Positions 49,930-62,914 of a stretch of 64,000 bases of DNA are shown here, in pieces. Both the position numbers and the translations under genes were made by a program. The notes under the pieces are model-generated. The model had not been told where the DNA came from and made no database searches. It was given only the letters and a program-made list of their open reading frames with translations. The DNA is from Perca fluviatilis. Taxonomy: Eukaryota; Chordata; Actinopteri; Perciformes; Percidae. Where the stretch lies: positions 11,890,776 to 11,954,775 of the forward strand of contig NC_053127.1 of assembly GCF_010015445.1 (NCBI RefSeq), written 5' to 3'. The stretch's first letter is position 1; each line of letters opens with the position of its first letter.

Positions 49930-50199
49930 CAGGCAGATGTAGGTGACGACTGCTCCCAGCCAACAGACCTGAAGGTGAAGACGGAGCCAGTTTGCAAGAC
50001 AGAGCCCTCTTCGCCCCAGCCGTGCCGCGCCGAGGACCAGACCGAACCCGTTGACCTGTCGCTCAACAAGCCCCGCTCCTCTACGCTCCCTGCTTCTACG
50101 ACAAGCATCACAGTCAACCCTGCACCCAGCGGTGCCATGACCCAAACCCACCTCTCAGCTACACCCGTCTCCACTTCAGTACAGTCAATAGGCTCCATG
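49930..50199 (+). CDS. klf8: klf8 coding exon with CtBP-binding PVDLS motif
   Basis: Acceptor TAGCAG is a tandem (NAGNAG) site: splicing after TAG starts the exon at 49930 with an extra Gln, after CAG at 49933; both keep the frame. Donor CATG|GTAACT. About 90 codons. It encodes LKVKTEPVCKTEPSS, with VKTE a further SUMO-type motif, then TEPVDLSLNKPRSS. PVDLS (50047-50061) is the docking motif for the CtBP co-repressor, shared by KLF3, KLF8 and KLF12. The rest is Ser/Thr/Pro-rich. The following intron is only 108 bases; reading through it adds about 22 codons to a stop at 50268, so retention would truncate the protein before the zinc fingers. Confidence 0.88.
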
Positions 50200-50307
50200 G
50201 TAACTACAACTTCCCACCTCATCCACTGTTACATTGAAGCTGTTGAACAGTGTACACAGGACCGTTAGAGCGACCAATCATATTCTACGCTCCTCTTGCC
50301 CCTCTAG

Positions 50308-50542
50308 GTCCTCTCTCCAGGCTCCATCTTGGCCACTCAGGGCGCCGGGGGCCAGCAGATCCTCCACGTCATCCATACAATCCCCTCGGTCACCATGCCC
50401 AGCAAAGTGGGCCAGCTCCAGACCATCCCTGTGGTGGTGCAGTCGCTGCCTGTTGTCTACACCACCATGTCTACTGACGGCGTCGCCACAGCAGCCATTA
50501 CAGTGCCGCTCATAGGCAGCGATGGGCGCTCAGAAGGATCTG
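50308..50542 (+). CDS. klf8: klf8 coding exon with the conserved IPVVVQSLPVVY segment
   Basis: Acceptor CCCTCTAG, donor TCTG|GTGAGT, 235 bases; enters in phase 0 and leaves one base of a codon. It reads VLSPGSILATQGAGGQQIL, then HVIHTIPSV, TIPVVVQSLPVVYTTM and AAITVPLIGSDGR. This run is the best family signature in the window: the ILHVIHTIPSV and TIPVVVQSLP words together with AITVPLIG are those of KLF8 rather than KLF12 or KLF3. A second AG in the tract (50319-50320) would shift the frame and is unlikely to be used. The segment lies in the regulatory half, before the zinc fingers. Confidence 0.92.
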
Positions 50543-51039
50543 GTGAGTGGCACAATGAAAACATCCAGTAAGATACCATACTGGACAGTGGTATTACTTA
50601 TACTACCGCACTGTGACAGAGGATTTTTACTTATATTACCTAATCCAAACCATGCTGACAGTGTGTGGTCCGTCAAAACAGCCTCCTCCATTATTTTCTA
50701 TATAAATAACACAAGCAGAGAGTCATGTAATGTGACGAAAAAGGCCACTGTCTTCAACCTTTCTCCCTCGATTGGCCACTTTACCTTAACATCTTTTCTT
50801 GTCAAGTGATGACAAATCTTCCTCCGTGACCCGCAGTTCCAGCTATTTAAAGATGGTTAATAGAAAATGCATATTTCAGCGAGGCGGAGCGGGAGAGGTT
50901 AACTCTTCAGGTAAACAATCTTCAGAAACAATGTAAACGAGTTGTGCATCCAGGACATACCTTCAGCCTTCTTTTATATGTTATATCTTTTGTGTCCTTG
51001 ATGTGCTGCATGTTGGTGCCTCCATTATGACATTATTTT

Positions 51040-51304
51040 TTATTTAACCAGGAAATAACATCCTCTTGAAAGCGACCAATGAGACTAGTTCAGTAAGTTT
51101 CATGGATTTCTGTAACTTGTTCCATGTACAGGGAGCAGCAAACTTAAAGGCCTTTTTCCCCAGCTCAGTTCTAACTTTTGGAATAGACAGAATGAAAAGA
51201 TCCTGAGAACGAAGATTGTAAGTCCCGGTACTGTTTACATTGATATAGGTCAGAAGGTGACAGATGTACATCTGACAGATGTACATCAAGTGATTGGCTT
51301 CCAC
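51040..51304 (-). mobile_element. LINE 3' end with reverse-transcriptase C-terminus remnant
   Basis: Minus strand reads YNLRSQDLFILSIPKVRTEL followed by GKKAFKFAAPCTWNKLQ, a pattern typical of the extreme C-terminus of fish non-LTR reverse-transcriptase polyproteins. Just past its end comes a minus-strand CCTGGTTAAATAAAAAATAA, a usual 3' end of such elements. Heavily 5'-truncated, no catalytic part. Confidence 0.7.
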
Positions 51305-52663
51305 TACTTCCGCTGTTACTACTGATGCTACTACTACTACAATTACTGCCAGTGCTACTAATTAAAAACTGATGATTCCTTAAGTACTTCTGTGTTGCTG
51401 CCTCAGTTTACCATTTAGGCAAATATGACCACTGAAAACCATAGCATCAGACACTGGGTAGGAAAGTGTTTAAAGTCCTAATGAAACACAATTGAAGAGA
51501 ATATTTTTTCCTTTTAATGTCACTCGTATTTACAGTATATTGAAACAGGATGTTGGGAGGGAACATTGCACAGGGAGTCATTTAGCATTCTGCAAAGCAA
51601 TATCAGCAAGGAAAAGGAGGCAATTTGAGATAGTTGTTAGATTACTACACCTCACCTCTCTTTCATTTCATTTTTTTCGTCTATCTATGGTTGTGTCACT
51701 CTTGCTCGCGCTGTCATTAACTGGGAGCTCTCGCTCTCAGAGGAGTACAGTGCATCTCTCAAGGGAGATGGTGTGTATTTGTGGTTTGCGATATGTTAGA
51801 CTTGCCATCTGTCTCTCTTTGTCATTCTGGAAGCTCCACATATGTGCCAGATTATTCCTATTCCCACCTACATGAGGTAACTCGTGGACATCTTACATAT
51901 GTTGTAGAATTTTTTTCCTGACTATCTAATAATCATTTTAGTCATTTTCTAACTTGTACCAGAGTTTTTACTCTGATAAGTTCTGCTTCTCAAATGTCCT
52001 GACCTTTCTCTGACACATACACCAGTGTGTGAAAAGGTGATCAATACTGAAGAACCAGTGAGAAAGAAGGGGTGTCATGCTGTCATCATGTCAGCCGCTC
52101 AATCAGGAGCGGCTTAAACACTCCAATGCAGGCGATTTGCGTTAAGCAACGAGCAACGGAGAGGTTAAAGGCGGTGTAATCCATCCCCGAGTAAACACGA
52201 GGGCAAGCTCGACATTTACTCAGGCAAGCTGGCAAAACAGGCCGCCACCCCTTTGACAAACTGCAGTCTGTGAGGTCACTTTAGTTCTCCTTGGTTTTCT
52301 AATCCAAACGAGTGCCTCGGCCTCGACTCAGGAATGTAAACGAGGGAGACAGTGACTCAGAAATGTCTAGAAGAATCTCCAACGCACACACGCTGGCCTG
52401 AAGATGCTTTCACACTGTTTTACCTCATCAGCATGTTCCCCACTAGGTCTGTGGGAGGATAAAATATCATGTTCACCATACACTGTAGAGTGGCACAAGA
52501 ATCTATAAAATCTTACCAAAGGTCCTGTATGTTACAGGTTTATTGTATGGAATTTGCTTTATTTCTGGGATTGTTTAGGTGCCGCCCCCAACCTTGAATG
52601 TCCCTCATTTCGACCGGATGTCCGTCACATTCCGTTTTCTTTGTGTTGGCATTCTAAACTCCC

Positions 52664-52960
52664 GTCGATTTGTGAGGACTATGGTTAACCTTTTCTCAGA
52701 TCTCTGCAGGGTAAATCCAGACAGCTAGCTAGACTATCGGTCCAATCTGAGTTTTCTGTTACACGACTAAAACAACTTTTGAACGTATGTCCCACCTAAA
52801 CAAGTTCCTTCCCGAGGCTAATTTGCCAAGGCACCGCTGCCCCGTCTGGCGCTTAGCGCCGCCCAAGACGATTGTGATTGGTTTAAAGAAATGCCAATAA
52901 ACTAGTGTGTGGACTAGCCAGAAACTCCTCCACAGCGCTTTGGAGGAAGATCTGGCAATG
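52664..52960 (+). repeat. Dispersed repeat family 2, copy 2
   Basis: Collinear with 27484-27790, same orientation; see that entry for shared words. It continues to GGAGGAAGATCTGGCAATGC at 52941-52960, which may be the true family end. Confidence 0.8.
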
Positions 52961-53517
52961 CGTGACTATAGAGACAGTAAAAGAGCAATTTCTTTATTTG
53001 ACAAAATAAAGTGCTCTCCCCTTCTCCTTCTCTCCCCATCACATTAATAGAGTATATTTATACCATTTAATTATTTTAAAGCTGTGTTTGGAGACAGGCT
53101 TGTTTCAGTGGCTGTAAATGTCAGCAAGTGGTAACAATAATCCCTGGTACTGAAGAGTGACTAAATAGCAGGCTATGGTTTCACCGTGTTACACCTGTAA
53201 CCACACCTAACAGTGATGCCGCGGTGTGCTAACACACCCTGGACTTCCACGTCACTGTTTTAGGTCAACAAAAATAAGATTGTCAACTACTGTTGAGTTG
53301 CTCTTTGCAAGGATATTCCAGTTTACAACTTTGGCTTTCTTTTTGTAGACTAACGAAAGCACTTTATTTAGGGGTAAAAATAAAAGTGAGTAAGTTGGTC
53401 ATAAACTCTAATGGATGTTTACAATGGACAGTTTGGGTAATAATTTGACTTTTTACTTTTGACTTCTTTTTGGTCATGTTGTTGTGCTCCCAGATCTCAG
53501 AAGCTGTTTTTTATATG

Positions 53518-54095
53518 TAAAGTCCGGACATTGTCCGCAGAATAAGGCCCGGACATCGTCCAAAGTTGCCCTTTCTCACATGTAGCACACAATAGGAGAT
53601 TGTCCATTTTAGACGTGTTCTTACTTACTGGAGATACTCCGTTTGGTTTAGACGAGGGGTGGTGTCTGGGTAGAGCTTGCAGGACATGAGGTGGATTACA
53701 CCGCGGTCATGTAGCTGATTTGTAATTTGGTAATAAATAATCAAGTCTCTTGCCGTTCCTTTGTTTTTGTTTGACGATTTTGGCATCTGACCTTAACGAA
53801 AGTAGTTCCCGAATCTCGTTGTCTCTCCAGTTAGACCGTCTTCGTGTTAATCACCCTCGGATGTTTGATTTCTTGCTGCTTCGCACAAGCCGCTAGAAAC
53901 GCCATCAACACACCCACTCGCTTGCTGTGAACTTTCAATTGGACATTACTTGGACTGTACTAGGCAGCTGGCAGGGTAAATTCCGTTTGATGTCCAATCC
54001 AACCTATGCGGCCATTTGTGTTCTCACATACAGCTCCGCCAGGTAATGTCTAGATAAGGCTTGCAGTGCATGTGTGAAAGGGGCTAGAGATTAAC
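53518..54095 (+). repeat. Dispersed repeat family 1, fullest uninterrupted copy
   Basis: Shares GTTTGGTTTAGA, GGTAGAGC, GATTACACCG.GGTCATGTAGCTG, CCCGAATCTC, CTCCAGTTAGAC, CACCCTCGGATGTTTG and CATACAGCTCC.CC in order with 55355-56482. The ends resemble neither LTR nor hAT; class unknown. Confidence 0.75.
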
Positions 54096-54865
54096 GTGGA
54101 CTTGGTTAACTACAATGAAATGAATGGTGGGCAAAACTATGAAAATACAACCCAAGTTGTGATAAACTAGAGTTATCCTTTAAAGGTGGTGTCAGTATTT
54201 ACCCACCTCGGACTGTATCCTTTATACCTGAGGAAACCAATCCGATGGGACAAGAATATGATCTCACACATACAGTAGCTAACAGTTAGCACAGTTATTG
54301 TTGACTCCGTTTCCTCAGCGGAATCATTCAAGTGTCCCCTATACTAAAATCAAATATCATCTAGGGCTAAGTGGATTCTAAACGTTCAGTTGCCGTCTTT
54401 TCTTGAGCCCATATTGCAATTCTGCTTTGTTGGTGCATTTCATAGCCCAGGAGTGTTGTACAACACTGAAAAGAGAAACAGAAACAAAGAGCATGATGAG
54501 GGTAGTAAGTGAGGGGGAGAAGGAGACGGGAACTTTGATATTATCTGTTTGTTCCTGTACCTGGCAAGCGAACAAGCAGGAAGCAGCTGACATTTACTGT
54601 TCATGATGTGTTGTGTGGGAGGAAAAGGAGGACGTTGGGGTGAATAGGTAGACACCGATGGAAGAAGGGAGTGAGACTGGGTGGGTGAGGTGGAGGTGGG
54701 GGTGAGGAAGGATGAGGAGGAGAGGGCGCAGGGGTCGAGAGGAGAGGAGAGGAGATGGGCTGTTTTGCCTATGAAAAAGGAAAGCTGCAATGGTGAAGGG
54801 GTGGGGGTGGCTTAATTGTCTCCAGACAAAGAACCCTTCTTTTGGTGTGTGACCCTCTCCATACC

Positions 54866-54970
<105 letters not shown>

Positions 54971-55279
54971 ACTCCACCCAAATTCCTTGTGTCACCCCCT
55001 CCAGGTCTCTCCAGGCTTGCTGGACTTTAAACTGTATAGCTGCCACATTCCTGCAGATAGACGGGAGGGGAGGAGAAGGCGTACTTTTGTTTTCATTCAT
55101 TATGTTTTCAGACCAAATAATTAACCATCACAGTCTGATTTTAATGCATAAATTATTCATTGTTTGCTCATGTCGTGTTTTCCGCTTTGGTAATATTGTT
55201 TCTGATAAGCAGCAGCCTGTGAAGTTGTCAAATTTTGAATTCAGGGAAAAGAAAAGAGGGAGAGAGAGAGCCACTGGCT

Positions 55280-55285
<6 letters not shown>

Positions 55286-55321
<36 letters not shown>
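55286..55321. repeat. (GA)n microsatellite
   Basis: About 18 uninterrupted GA units following a looser purine-rich stretch from 55250. Confidence 0.93.
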
Positions 55322-55323
<2 letters not shown>

Positions 55324-55354
55324 GGTATTGTACCAATAGGCTAACTTTATTCTG

Positions 55355-56482
55355 CAGACATGTCCTTTCTCACATGCAGCACACAACAGGATATTGTCCA
55401 TGTCAGACACGTTCTCACCTACTGGAAATACATTGTTTGGTTTAGAGGGGTGGTGCTGGGTAGAGCGTGCAGTAGAGGTGTGAATCTTCACTGATCTCCC
55501 GATTCGATTATGATTATCATGTCAGCGATTCAATTCGATTCGATAGCTCGATGCATCACGATGCGTCAAATAAATTTTTCTATTAAAGCCATGTACGATA
55601 TTTCATATAATTCATAGCTTTTCAAGCTTCAAAAACAAAACATTCTGCAGTGCTCTAATACTAAATAAATTGGATACATAAAACTACAGCACTGAGCACA
55701 TGGCACTTCCTGAATGTGCAAAACATAACAGAATATGTAAACAGAAATGTTGTTAGGCCTACATTAAATTGTAAACAGAAATAATCGATTATGAGCCTGC
55801 CGATTATCGATGCAGCATCGTCCATGTCCACAATTGCACGATGCAGCGATTATTTGATTAATTTCAACACCTCTAGCGTGCATGATGCGGCAGGTGCAAA
55901 GTTAGGGTGACCTCTTACCACCAGTCCAGGGACAGAGGATGTAAAGTAGCCTCCAGGCACATTTTATTTTCATGTATTATTATTGTGCATTGTCCCTGTT
56001 AAATAAACCTGAAATAAAATAAAATTAGATTACACCGGGGTCATGTAGCTGGTTCGAAATTTAGTCATAAATAACCTCTTGGTGTTCCTTTTAATTTGTC
56101 TGACAATTTCTGCGTTGGCCCATACAGGCAGAAGATCCCGAATCTCATCCTATCTCCAGTTAGACATTTTTATTTGCGTCTTAGTGTAAATCACCGTTCT
56201 TCTTCTCCACCCTCGGATGTTTGCATTCTTCCAGTTTCGCGCCAGCCACATGATAGAAATGTCACGAACAGGCCCACTCGCTCACTGTTAATTCTCCGGA
56301 CAGTGAGCTGCTCTATTCACACACGGGCTCTATCAGACATTTCATAGACATTGTACACGGGAGCTGTCAGGGTAAAGTCCGTTTAATGTCCGGTCCAACT
56401 GATTTAGACATTTGCATTCTCACATACAGCTCCTCCGGGTAACGTATAGATATGTTCAGGGTTGCAATGCATGTGTGAAAGT
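55355..56482 (+). repeat. Dispersed repeat family 1, copy with nested insertions
   Basis: Collinear with 53518-54095 but about twice as long because of a hAT insertion at 55473-55875 and a second insert at about 55900-56022 that ends in a LINE-like tail (TTAAATAAACCTGAAATAAA). Confidence 0.75.
55465..55883. mobile_element. hAT-type MITE with 8-base target duplication (7/8)
   Basis: GCGTGCAG at 55465-55472 and GCGTGCAT at 55876-55883 flank 403 bases. Ends are TAGAGGTGTGAATCTTCACT and, inverted, TAGAGGTGTTGAAATTAATC. ATCGAT/GATTCGATT words are abundant inside. No coding capacity. It sits inside a family 1 repeat, dating it as the younger insertion. Confidence 0.85.
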
Positions 56483-56978
56483 TCAAATGAAAACGGTAAT
56501 AATTAATCATCGTATTATTATATACGTAGATCAATACACGTGCCCTGAATCCAGAAACAGACGCTATGTCAGGAGTTTAAATGAAAAATATAATGTTCGA
56601 TATTATACAGTACATGGCGACACAGCATGATGTAGAACAAAAATGTGTTGTACACCCAGAGCAGGAAGCTACACCTCATAAGTAATATTATAGTACAACA
56701 ATTAAAGGAATATTTCAACGCTGGAAAGCTGAATATATCTTTAAATTGGGTCACTTATGTAGTAGAAATGTGATTTTTTTTTTTAAATTGGTGCCTTCTA
56801 GGCCGAGAAAAGCCAGAAAATGTGTTTTGGTCTTATATGGATGAAAAACACCAAATCCCAGAATGCACCTGCTTCGTTGCTTTGAGTCCACTCCCAAGCC
56901 ACGCCTACCGCTTGACAGACCGACAGAGGCATTCAACTCAACTCAAGCGTGTTTTATTGTCATTTCAACCATATACAC

Positions 56979-57934
<956 letters not shown>

Positions 57935-58094
57935 GTTTCATCGTGACTCAAGTGGTGTTACACATTTAACATATATAAAAACGACATTATATAAAAACGA
58001 CATACGAAACAGGCTACATTTAGTACACACACTTTATAGGCTCCGTAAAGTTCAGCTAACGCATACTAGCATTAGCGCTTGGTGGGCTGTAAAC

Positions 58095-58800
58095 ACCGAG
58101 CATAAACACAGCCGTGAATTAGTGTGTAATGTAGAATGGTCGGCTTTTAACAGTCACAAACTCCACCAGCAGTTAGCAGTTAAATGGATACAAATCACCA
58201 CATTTCTGCGCCACTCGGTGTTAACACAGCCCACCTCTTTTACCTGGCGACAGAGCATCTCTAGCTCGGAGGGCTAGCAGGCCTGGTAGCTGGACAGTCC
58301 GGTACACTATTCAGGCAGGTTTCCACAATAACAAAAACACGGCAGAGTATAAACACAGCCGTGAATTAGCGTGGAATGTCGAATGGTCGGCATTTAACAG
58401 TCACAAGCTCCACCAGCAGTTAGCAGTAGCTAGTTGGATTTTATTTCTACACCAGTCCGTTTAACACAGCCCACCTCCACGGGCCGGCGGCAAAATTACG
58501 AATCCCACTATGGCCACGCCAAGACCCGCCCTACGAAGCAGCTTGATTGGTTGGGGTTAGGCATTTCACCTCGAGTGGTTAAGGTTAGGGTTAGGGGATT
58601 GGTCAGGGGATAGGACCTATACATGTAAGCATGGACGCCTGGCCAATAGTAGCGTGTGAACGCTATTGAAGGGCAGGTCTTGGCGTGGCCATAGTGGGAT
58701 TCGTAATATCGCGTGCCGGCGAGAGCAGCCTGGTAGCTGGATAGTCCCGGTTCCGGTACACTGTTGTTCAGGCATGTTTCCACAACAACAAAAACACAGC
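58095..58800 (+). repeat. Duplicated block of about 250 bases, two to three partial copies
   Basis: AACACAGCCGTGAATTAG and ATGGTCGGC.TTTAACAGTCAC, then CTCCACCAGCAGTTAGCAGT occur at about 58105-58185 and 58345-58430. CCTGGTAGCTGGA.AGTCC and GTTTCCACAA.AACAAAAACAC occur at about 58281-58339 and 58729-58797. The copies are separated by the MITE at 58495-58707. Class unknown. Confidence 0.75.
58495..58707. mobile_element. Short MITE with near-perfect 35-base inverted ends and telomere-like core
   Basis: ATTACGAATCCCACTATGGC continuing to about 58532 matches, inverted, 58671-58707 with a single visible mismatch (GACCCGCCCT against GACCTGCCCT). The core at 58577-58599 reads GGTTAAGGTTAGGGTTAGGG, close to vertebrate telomere units. 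213 bases, no coding capacity. Confidence 0.8.
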
Positions 58801-59258
58801 AGGAGTTTCGTTGAAGGAGGATGTAGTCCAGCTTGTTGTTTAATGAGCAGACACTTGCAAGCAGGATGGCTGGGACAGGTGGACAGCTAGCGTTAGCTTT
58901 CCACCTAGCCGATGAGGATGTCCCCTAGCCGGCTAGCGGCATTGAGCGACACCGCTGGTCTCCGTGCAGGCGAAGCTCACGTAGTGTGCCGAGTATTGCG
59001 TCTGTAATAACGTTTCCTCCATATTCTCCGATCTGTACCGATGTATCCCGGTGGTACACACGTCCGGTAGTTTGAATGCAGATAATTGTTGTAAATGTTT
59101 TCTGCTGAAAACCGAAAGCCTGTTTAGCGAAGATTCAAGATGGCTGACAGTCGTTTTCATTCGGAATACCTCGGCCAGACTCGGCAGTCCAACCCCCTGT
59201 GGGCGTGTTGAAAACATACGGAAGTAGATCCTACTACTGGCTGTAGTCCTTTGCCTCT

Positions 59259-59324
59259 GGCCCAAAAATCTTCCAATGACGCAAAAATCGTCATTTTACG
59301 TCATCGGAAGATTTTTTCCAGGCC
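59259..59324. repeat. Short perfect-ended hairpin
   Basis: GGCCCAAAAATCTTCCAATG (from 59259) pairs with the inverted GGCC..AAAAAATCTTCCGATGACG at 59299-59324, with TGACG/CGTCA extending the stem and a loop of about 18 bases. Probably a MITE end or fold-back fragment. Confidence 0.6.
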
Positions 59325-59663
59325 CCAAATGCAGAAATCTCTCGTCTCAGGGGGACATGAGGGAGGGAGGCACGGTCATTCAGAAATACTATCGGGTTTC
59401 TACTGATACAAAGCTGAATGCTAAATCGCTGAAGTATCCCTTTAAAGCACTTAAAAACACTACGGCAGAGATCTTTGGTCTTCTAATATAGTGTAATCTC
59501 ACACTAAAGAGAGCTGACTTTCCAGGTCGGACTCGCAATACTTTTTCTGTTAACCGAAAGTGAACTCTAAATCATGTTAAGAATTTCTGAAAAAGACATG
59601 CAGAGAATTACAGCATGGGGCCACAATTGTGAGCCATCAATTCTGCAGCCTTGCAGACCACAC

Positions 59664-59767
<104 letters not shown>

Positions 59768-60015
59768 GGTTTCGTCTTGCTAAATTGCTGGAATCCAAGC
59801 ATTTCTGTTAAGAAGTGATTAACTCCTTGCTGTTCTTTTCTCTCTGTTTCCCTCCCTCCTCTTCTTTCTCTATTCTCTTACTTCTGCTTCTTCCATTTCC
59901 TAATATCATTCACTGATTTATCTCTTTCTCTGGGCCTCTCATGCGATTCAAACCATTGTTTCCCTCTTTCGGTCCATCCTTCTGTCTTTATTATCCCATC
60001 GTATCCTTTCTGCAG

Positions 60016-60127
60016 TTCGTATTAAGCCAGGTTCGACATCACCAGTGGAGTATCAGAGTGACAGCGATGCGGAGAGCGGGACAGAGTCTGGATCGGCCTC
60101 CCTCAGTGCCCAGAGCCTCGACGCCGG
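60016..60127 (+). CDS. klf8: klf8 coding exon, Ser/Asp/Glu segment before the zinc fingers
   Basis: Acceptor CTTTCTGCAG, donor GCCGG|GTGAGT, 112 bases. It takes the one base left by the exon at 50542 and leaves two bases for the next exon. It reads RIKPGSTSPVEYQSDSDAES followed by GTESGSASLSAQSLDAG, matching in position and character the SPLE...SDSEE...SGSS segment of KLF8. TSP/SP sites and the SDSD-E run are possible phosphorylation sites. The three C2H2 zinc fingers of the family should be encoded in exons downstream of base 64000; I see none in this window. Confidence 0.85.
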
Positions 60128-62076
60128 GTGAGTCCAGCCACAGATGGACACAACAAACAGACTACATTCCGGCACACTTTCAAATTTCCCCACACCTGTG
60201 TGATTTCATGCACAATAATTAAATATCAAGACAGAAAGAGGTACATTCCGGAAAAAAATGGAACTCACTGAATCACATATGCACATATTTGTGGTAAAAA
60301 TGTGTCTCACGACCTGGGCATCTGTGTGACTGTTCTGCTCAGAGTGATGGTGGGGGTAGAGCAAGGATGAGATAAAGGCACACTGTGTTATTGACCACTA
60401 GCGGTGCTGTGGAGCACTGTTTTGATGAGCAGGTCTCTGTTTTGTTAGCTCTTGTTCTCTACCAGCATGTGCATGAGCATGTAGGCGATATGCAATCCAG
60501 ATTGCTGCAAATGCAAAGGATGGAAATGCAAATGTGTAGCTGGTTGTAGACCTACATTGATCTTAGTAGAGTTACACAGATTTGTGAATTTACAGGGCAT
60601 GAGCTTAAGTTTAAATATGTGACAACTACCCTTGTCTCCATAATGAGTTTATTATTTTTGTTATATGTTTTGGTCTCAAAATATTCAGTTGTGGATTCCA
60701 GTGCATATCAGTTATGTAAAAAAAGGCTAATTTCTTATATTTATTAGATTGGAAGGCACCTGTTACCTGGGCCTCTGTTGCTAAATAAAACTGCTGCTTC
60801 GACCTACCTCAGTGTCTTTATCTACAAAATAACCGACAACAGCTGTATCCATCACTTTAATGCAGTTCCACACATGGGCAGAAAGTGGCAGTAACATGAT
60901 GTATACAGTAGCAGTAGATCCTTAAAAGAACAAAAAAAGAAGACTGCCAAAAAAAGCAGCCTTGCAGGGTACACATTAAACATTCAGCATTTTGGGAAAT
61001 ATGCTTAATTGCCGTCATTCCAAGAAGGAAATAAGATTTGTTTTAAATCACCTAACAACACTTCTAAAGTTGACAAATTAACACAACAAATCTTCTTTGT
61101 TTAACGCGTGCAAAAACAGAAATTTCAAAATGACAGTTTGCGGTTTTTAGAAGAAGTAACGTGTTGGATTTATTTCATTACGCAACACAGTTTATCTATT
61201 CGCCCAGCACCTTTGTGCAGCATCGCTAGCAGCGGTTGCCTTCTTCTTACTTCAGGATGCTGCTCACAGCCCGGCTGTTGTTTGCCAAGAGATAGTTCCA
61301 GTGCATAACTCAGCATAAATTATTGTTGTTACATTTCTGTTTCTGCATGGATTTAATGTTAAGTAGTAAGCTTCTAGTAGATGTAACTTGGTAAGGAGCC
61401 AAGTCAGCTACTTCCACCTGTTTCCAGTCTTCATGCTAAGCTAAGCTAACACCCCCGACTCCAGCTGTGTAAGCAATGCAAAGACATGAGAGTGGTATCA
61501 CATTTCTCTTCTCAAGCAGATAAGCAAATTTCCCAAAAATTTGAACTATTCCGAAAATGTTGCTTGCTTGGAAGAAAACACTACAGTTGGAGCTGGATAC
61601 GGCGTGTACTGTCAGTGGTACAGCTATGGTCCATAATAAATCAGACGTCTGTAAAACTGTTGACAGGACATTAATACTATTAACCATGCATGATGTCATC
61701 TCAGAGTAAAGTCCATGATAGGAGTCGACAGGGTCAGCGAGAGAGGCACTAATGCGCAGCAGGGTTTATGGGAAATGCGGTCTTTGTGTGGATCACCTCC
61801 CTCCCATGCAGCCTCCTGACTAATTACATTACTGCAGCGCTGCAATGACTGGACACTTGTATAACCTTATATAACCCTCTGTACAGGAGAACACACTGCA
61901 GACGCCCCAGCTGTATCACAGGGAGGCGTGTGTGTGCGTGTGCGCGCTCATTACACACTTCATAACTTAGGACATTTGGTCCTCTCAAGTAAAGTGTGGA
62001 CCTTGTTACTTGTAGGTTACTTGTAATCTAATGGAGTGAATGTTAGTGTGCCAGCGAAGCTTCTTACAAGTACAGT

Positions 62077-62082
<6 letters not shown>

Positions 62083-62131
<49 letters not shown>

Positions 62132-62260
62132 AGTGTGTGTGTCCAGTGTGTTTATTAGTAAGTCAGGATAGAGCTACTTCCACACCCAAAGGCGAGGCCA
62201 TCTGACTGTAACTGAAATTAAGGGTGTGGATGTCAACGGTTAGCTTAGTGCTGTAATCTG

Positions 62261-62317
<57 letters not shown>

Positions 62318-62406
62318 TGTGTGTGTTTGTGTGTGTGTGTCAAAGTGAACAAGGGTGTTTGTGGGTATTTGTGTTTTTGTTTTTGTGAGGAAGTGTGTCT
62401 ATGTTT

Positions 62407-62452
<46 letters not shown>
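62083..62452. repeat. Three (TG)n microsatellites
   Basis: 62083-62128, 62263-62340 (with TTTG interruptions) and 62409-62452, all in the same orientation inside the last klf8 intron. Confidence 0.93.
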
Positions 62453-62453
<1 letters not shown>

Positions 62454-62828
62454 GTGTTTGCTTGTTGCTGGGCAGGGCTGTCCCAGAGCTGGGGTGTAAA
62501 CAAGGTTTCGTAATGCTGTTAGCCGTCACACCTCCTAGGGAGAAGGACAGAGAGGCTTTGTATTTTTTCAAACCAACTTTATTGACATCATGATTATCAA
62601 AAGAAAAAGACATAAAAAAACAAAAAGTTAGTTAACTCAGAATATCACAATACAAACAACTCGATCATTGACATCAGAATATAAATGTAAGAGGGAGAGA
62701 GGCAGAAGGAGAATGAAATAAAGAGAAAAGAGTGGATGGATTTAGTCTTTTGTAGATATGAGAAAAGAACTTAATAAAAAATGAAAATGTTAGAAGATTT
62801 GAAAGAAATAAACGAGACAATGAGAGAC

Positions 62829-62833
<5 letters not shown>

Positions 62834-62911
<78 letters not shown>
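62834..62911. repeat. (GA)n microsatellite
   Basis: About 39 uninterrupted GA units within a purine-rich surrounding. Confidence 0.96.
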
Positions 62912-62914
<3 letters not shown>

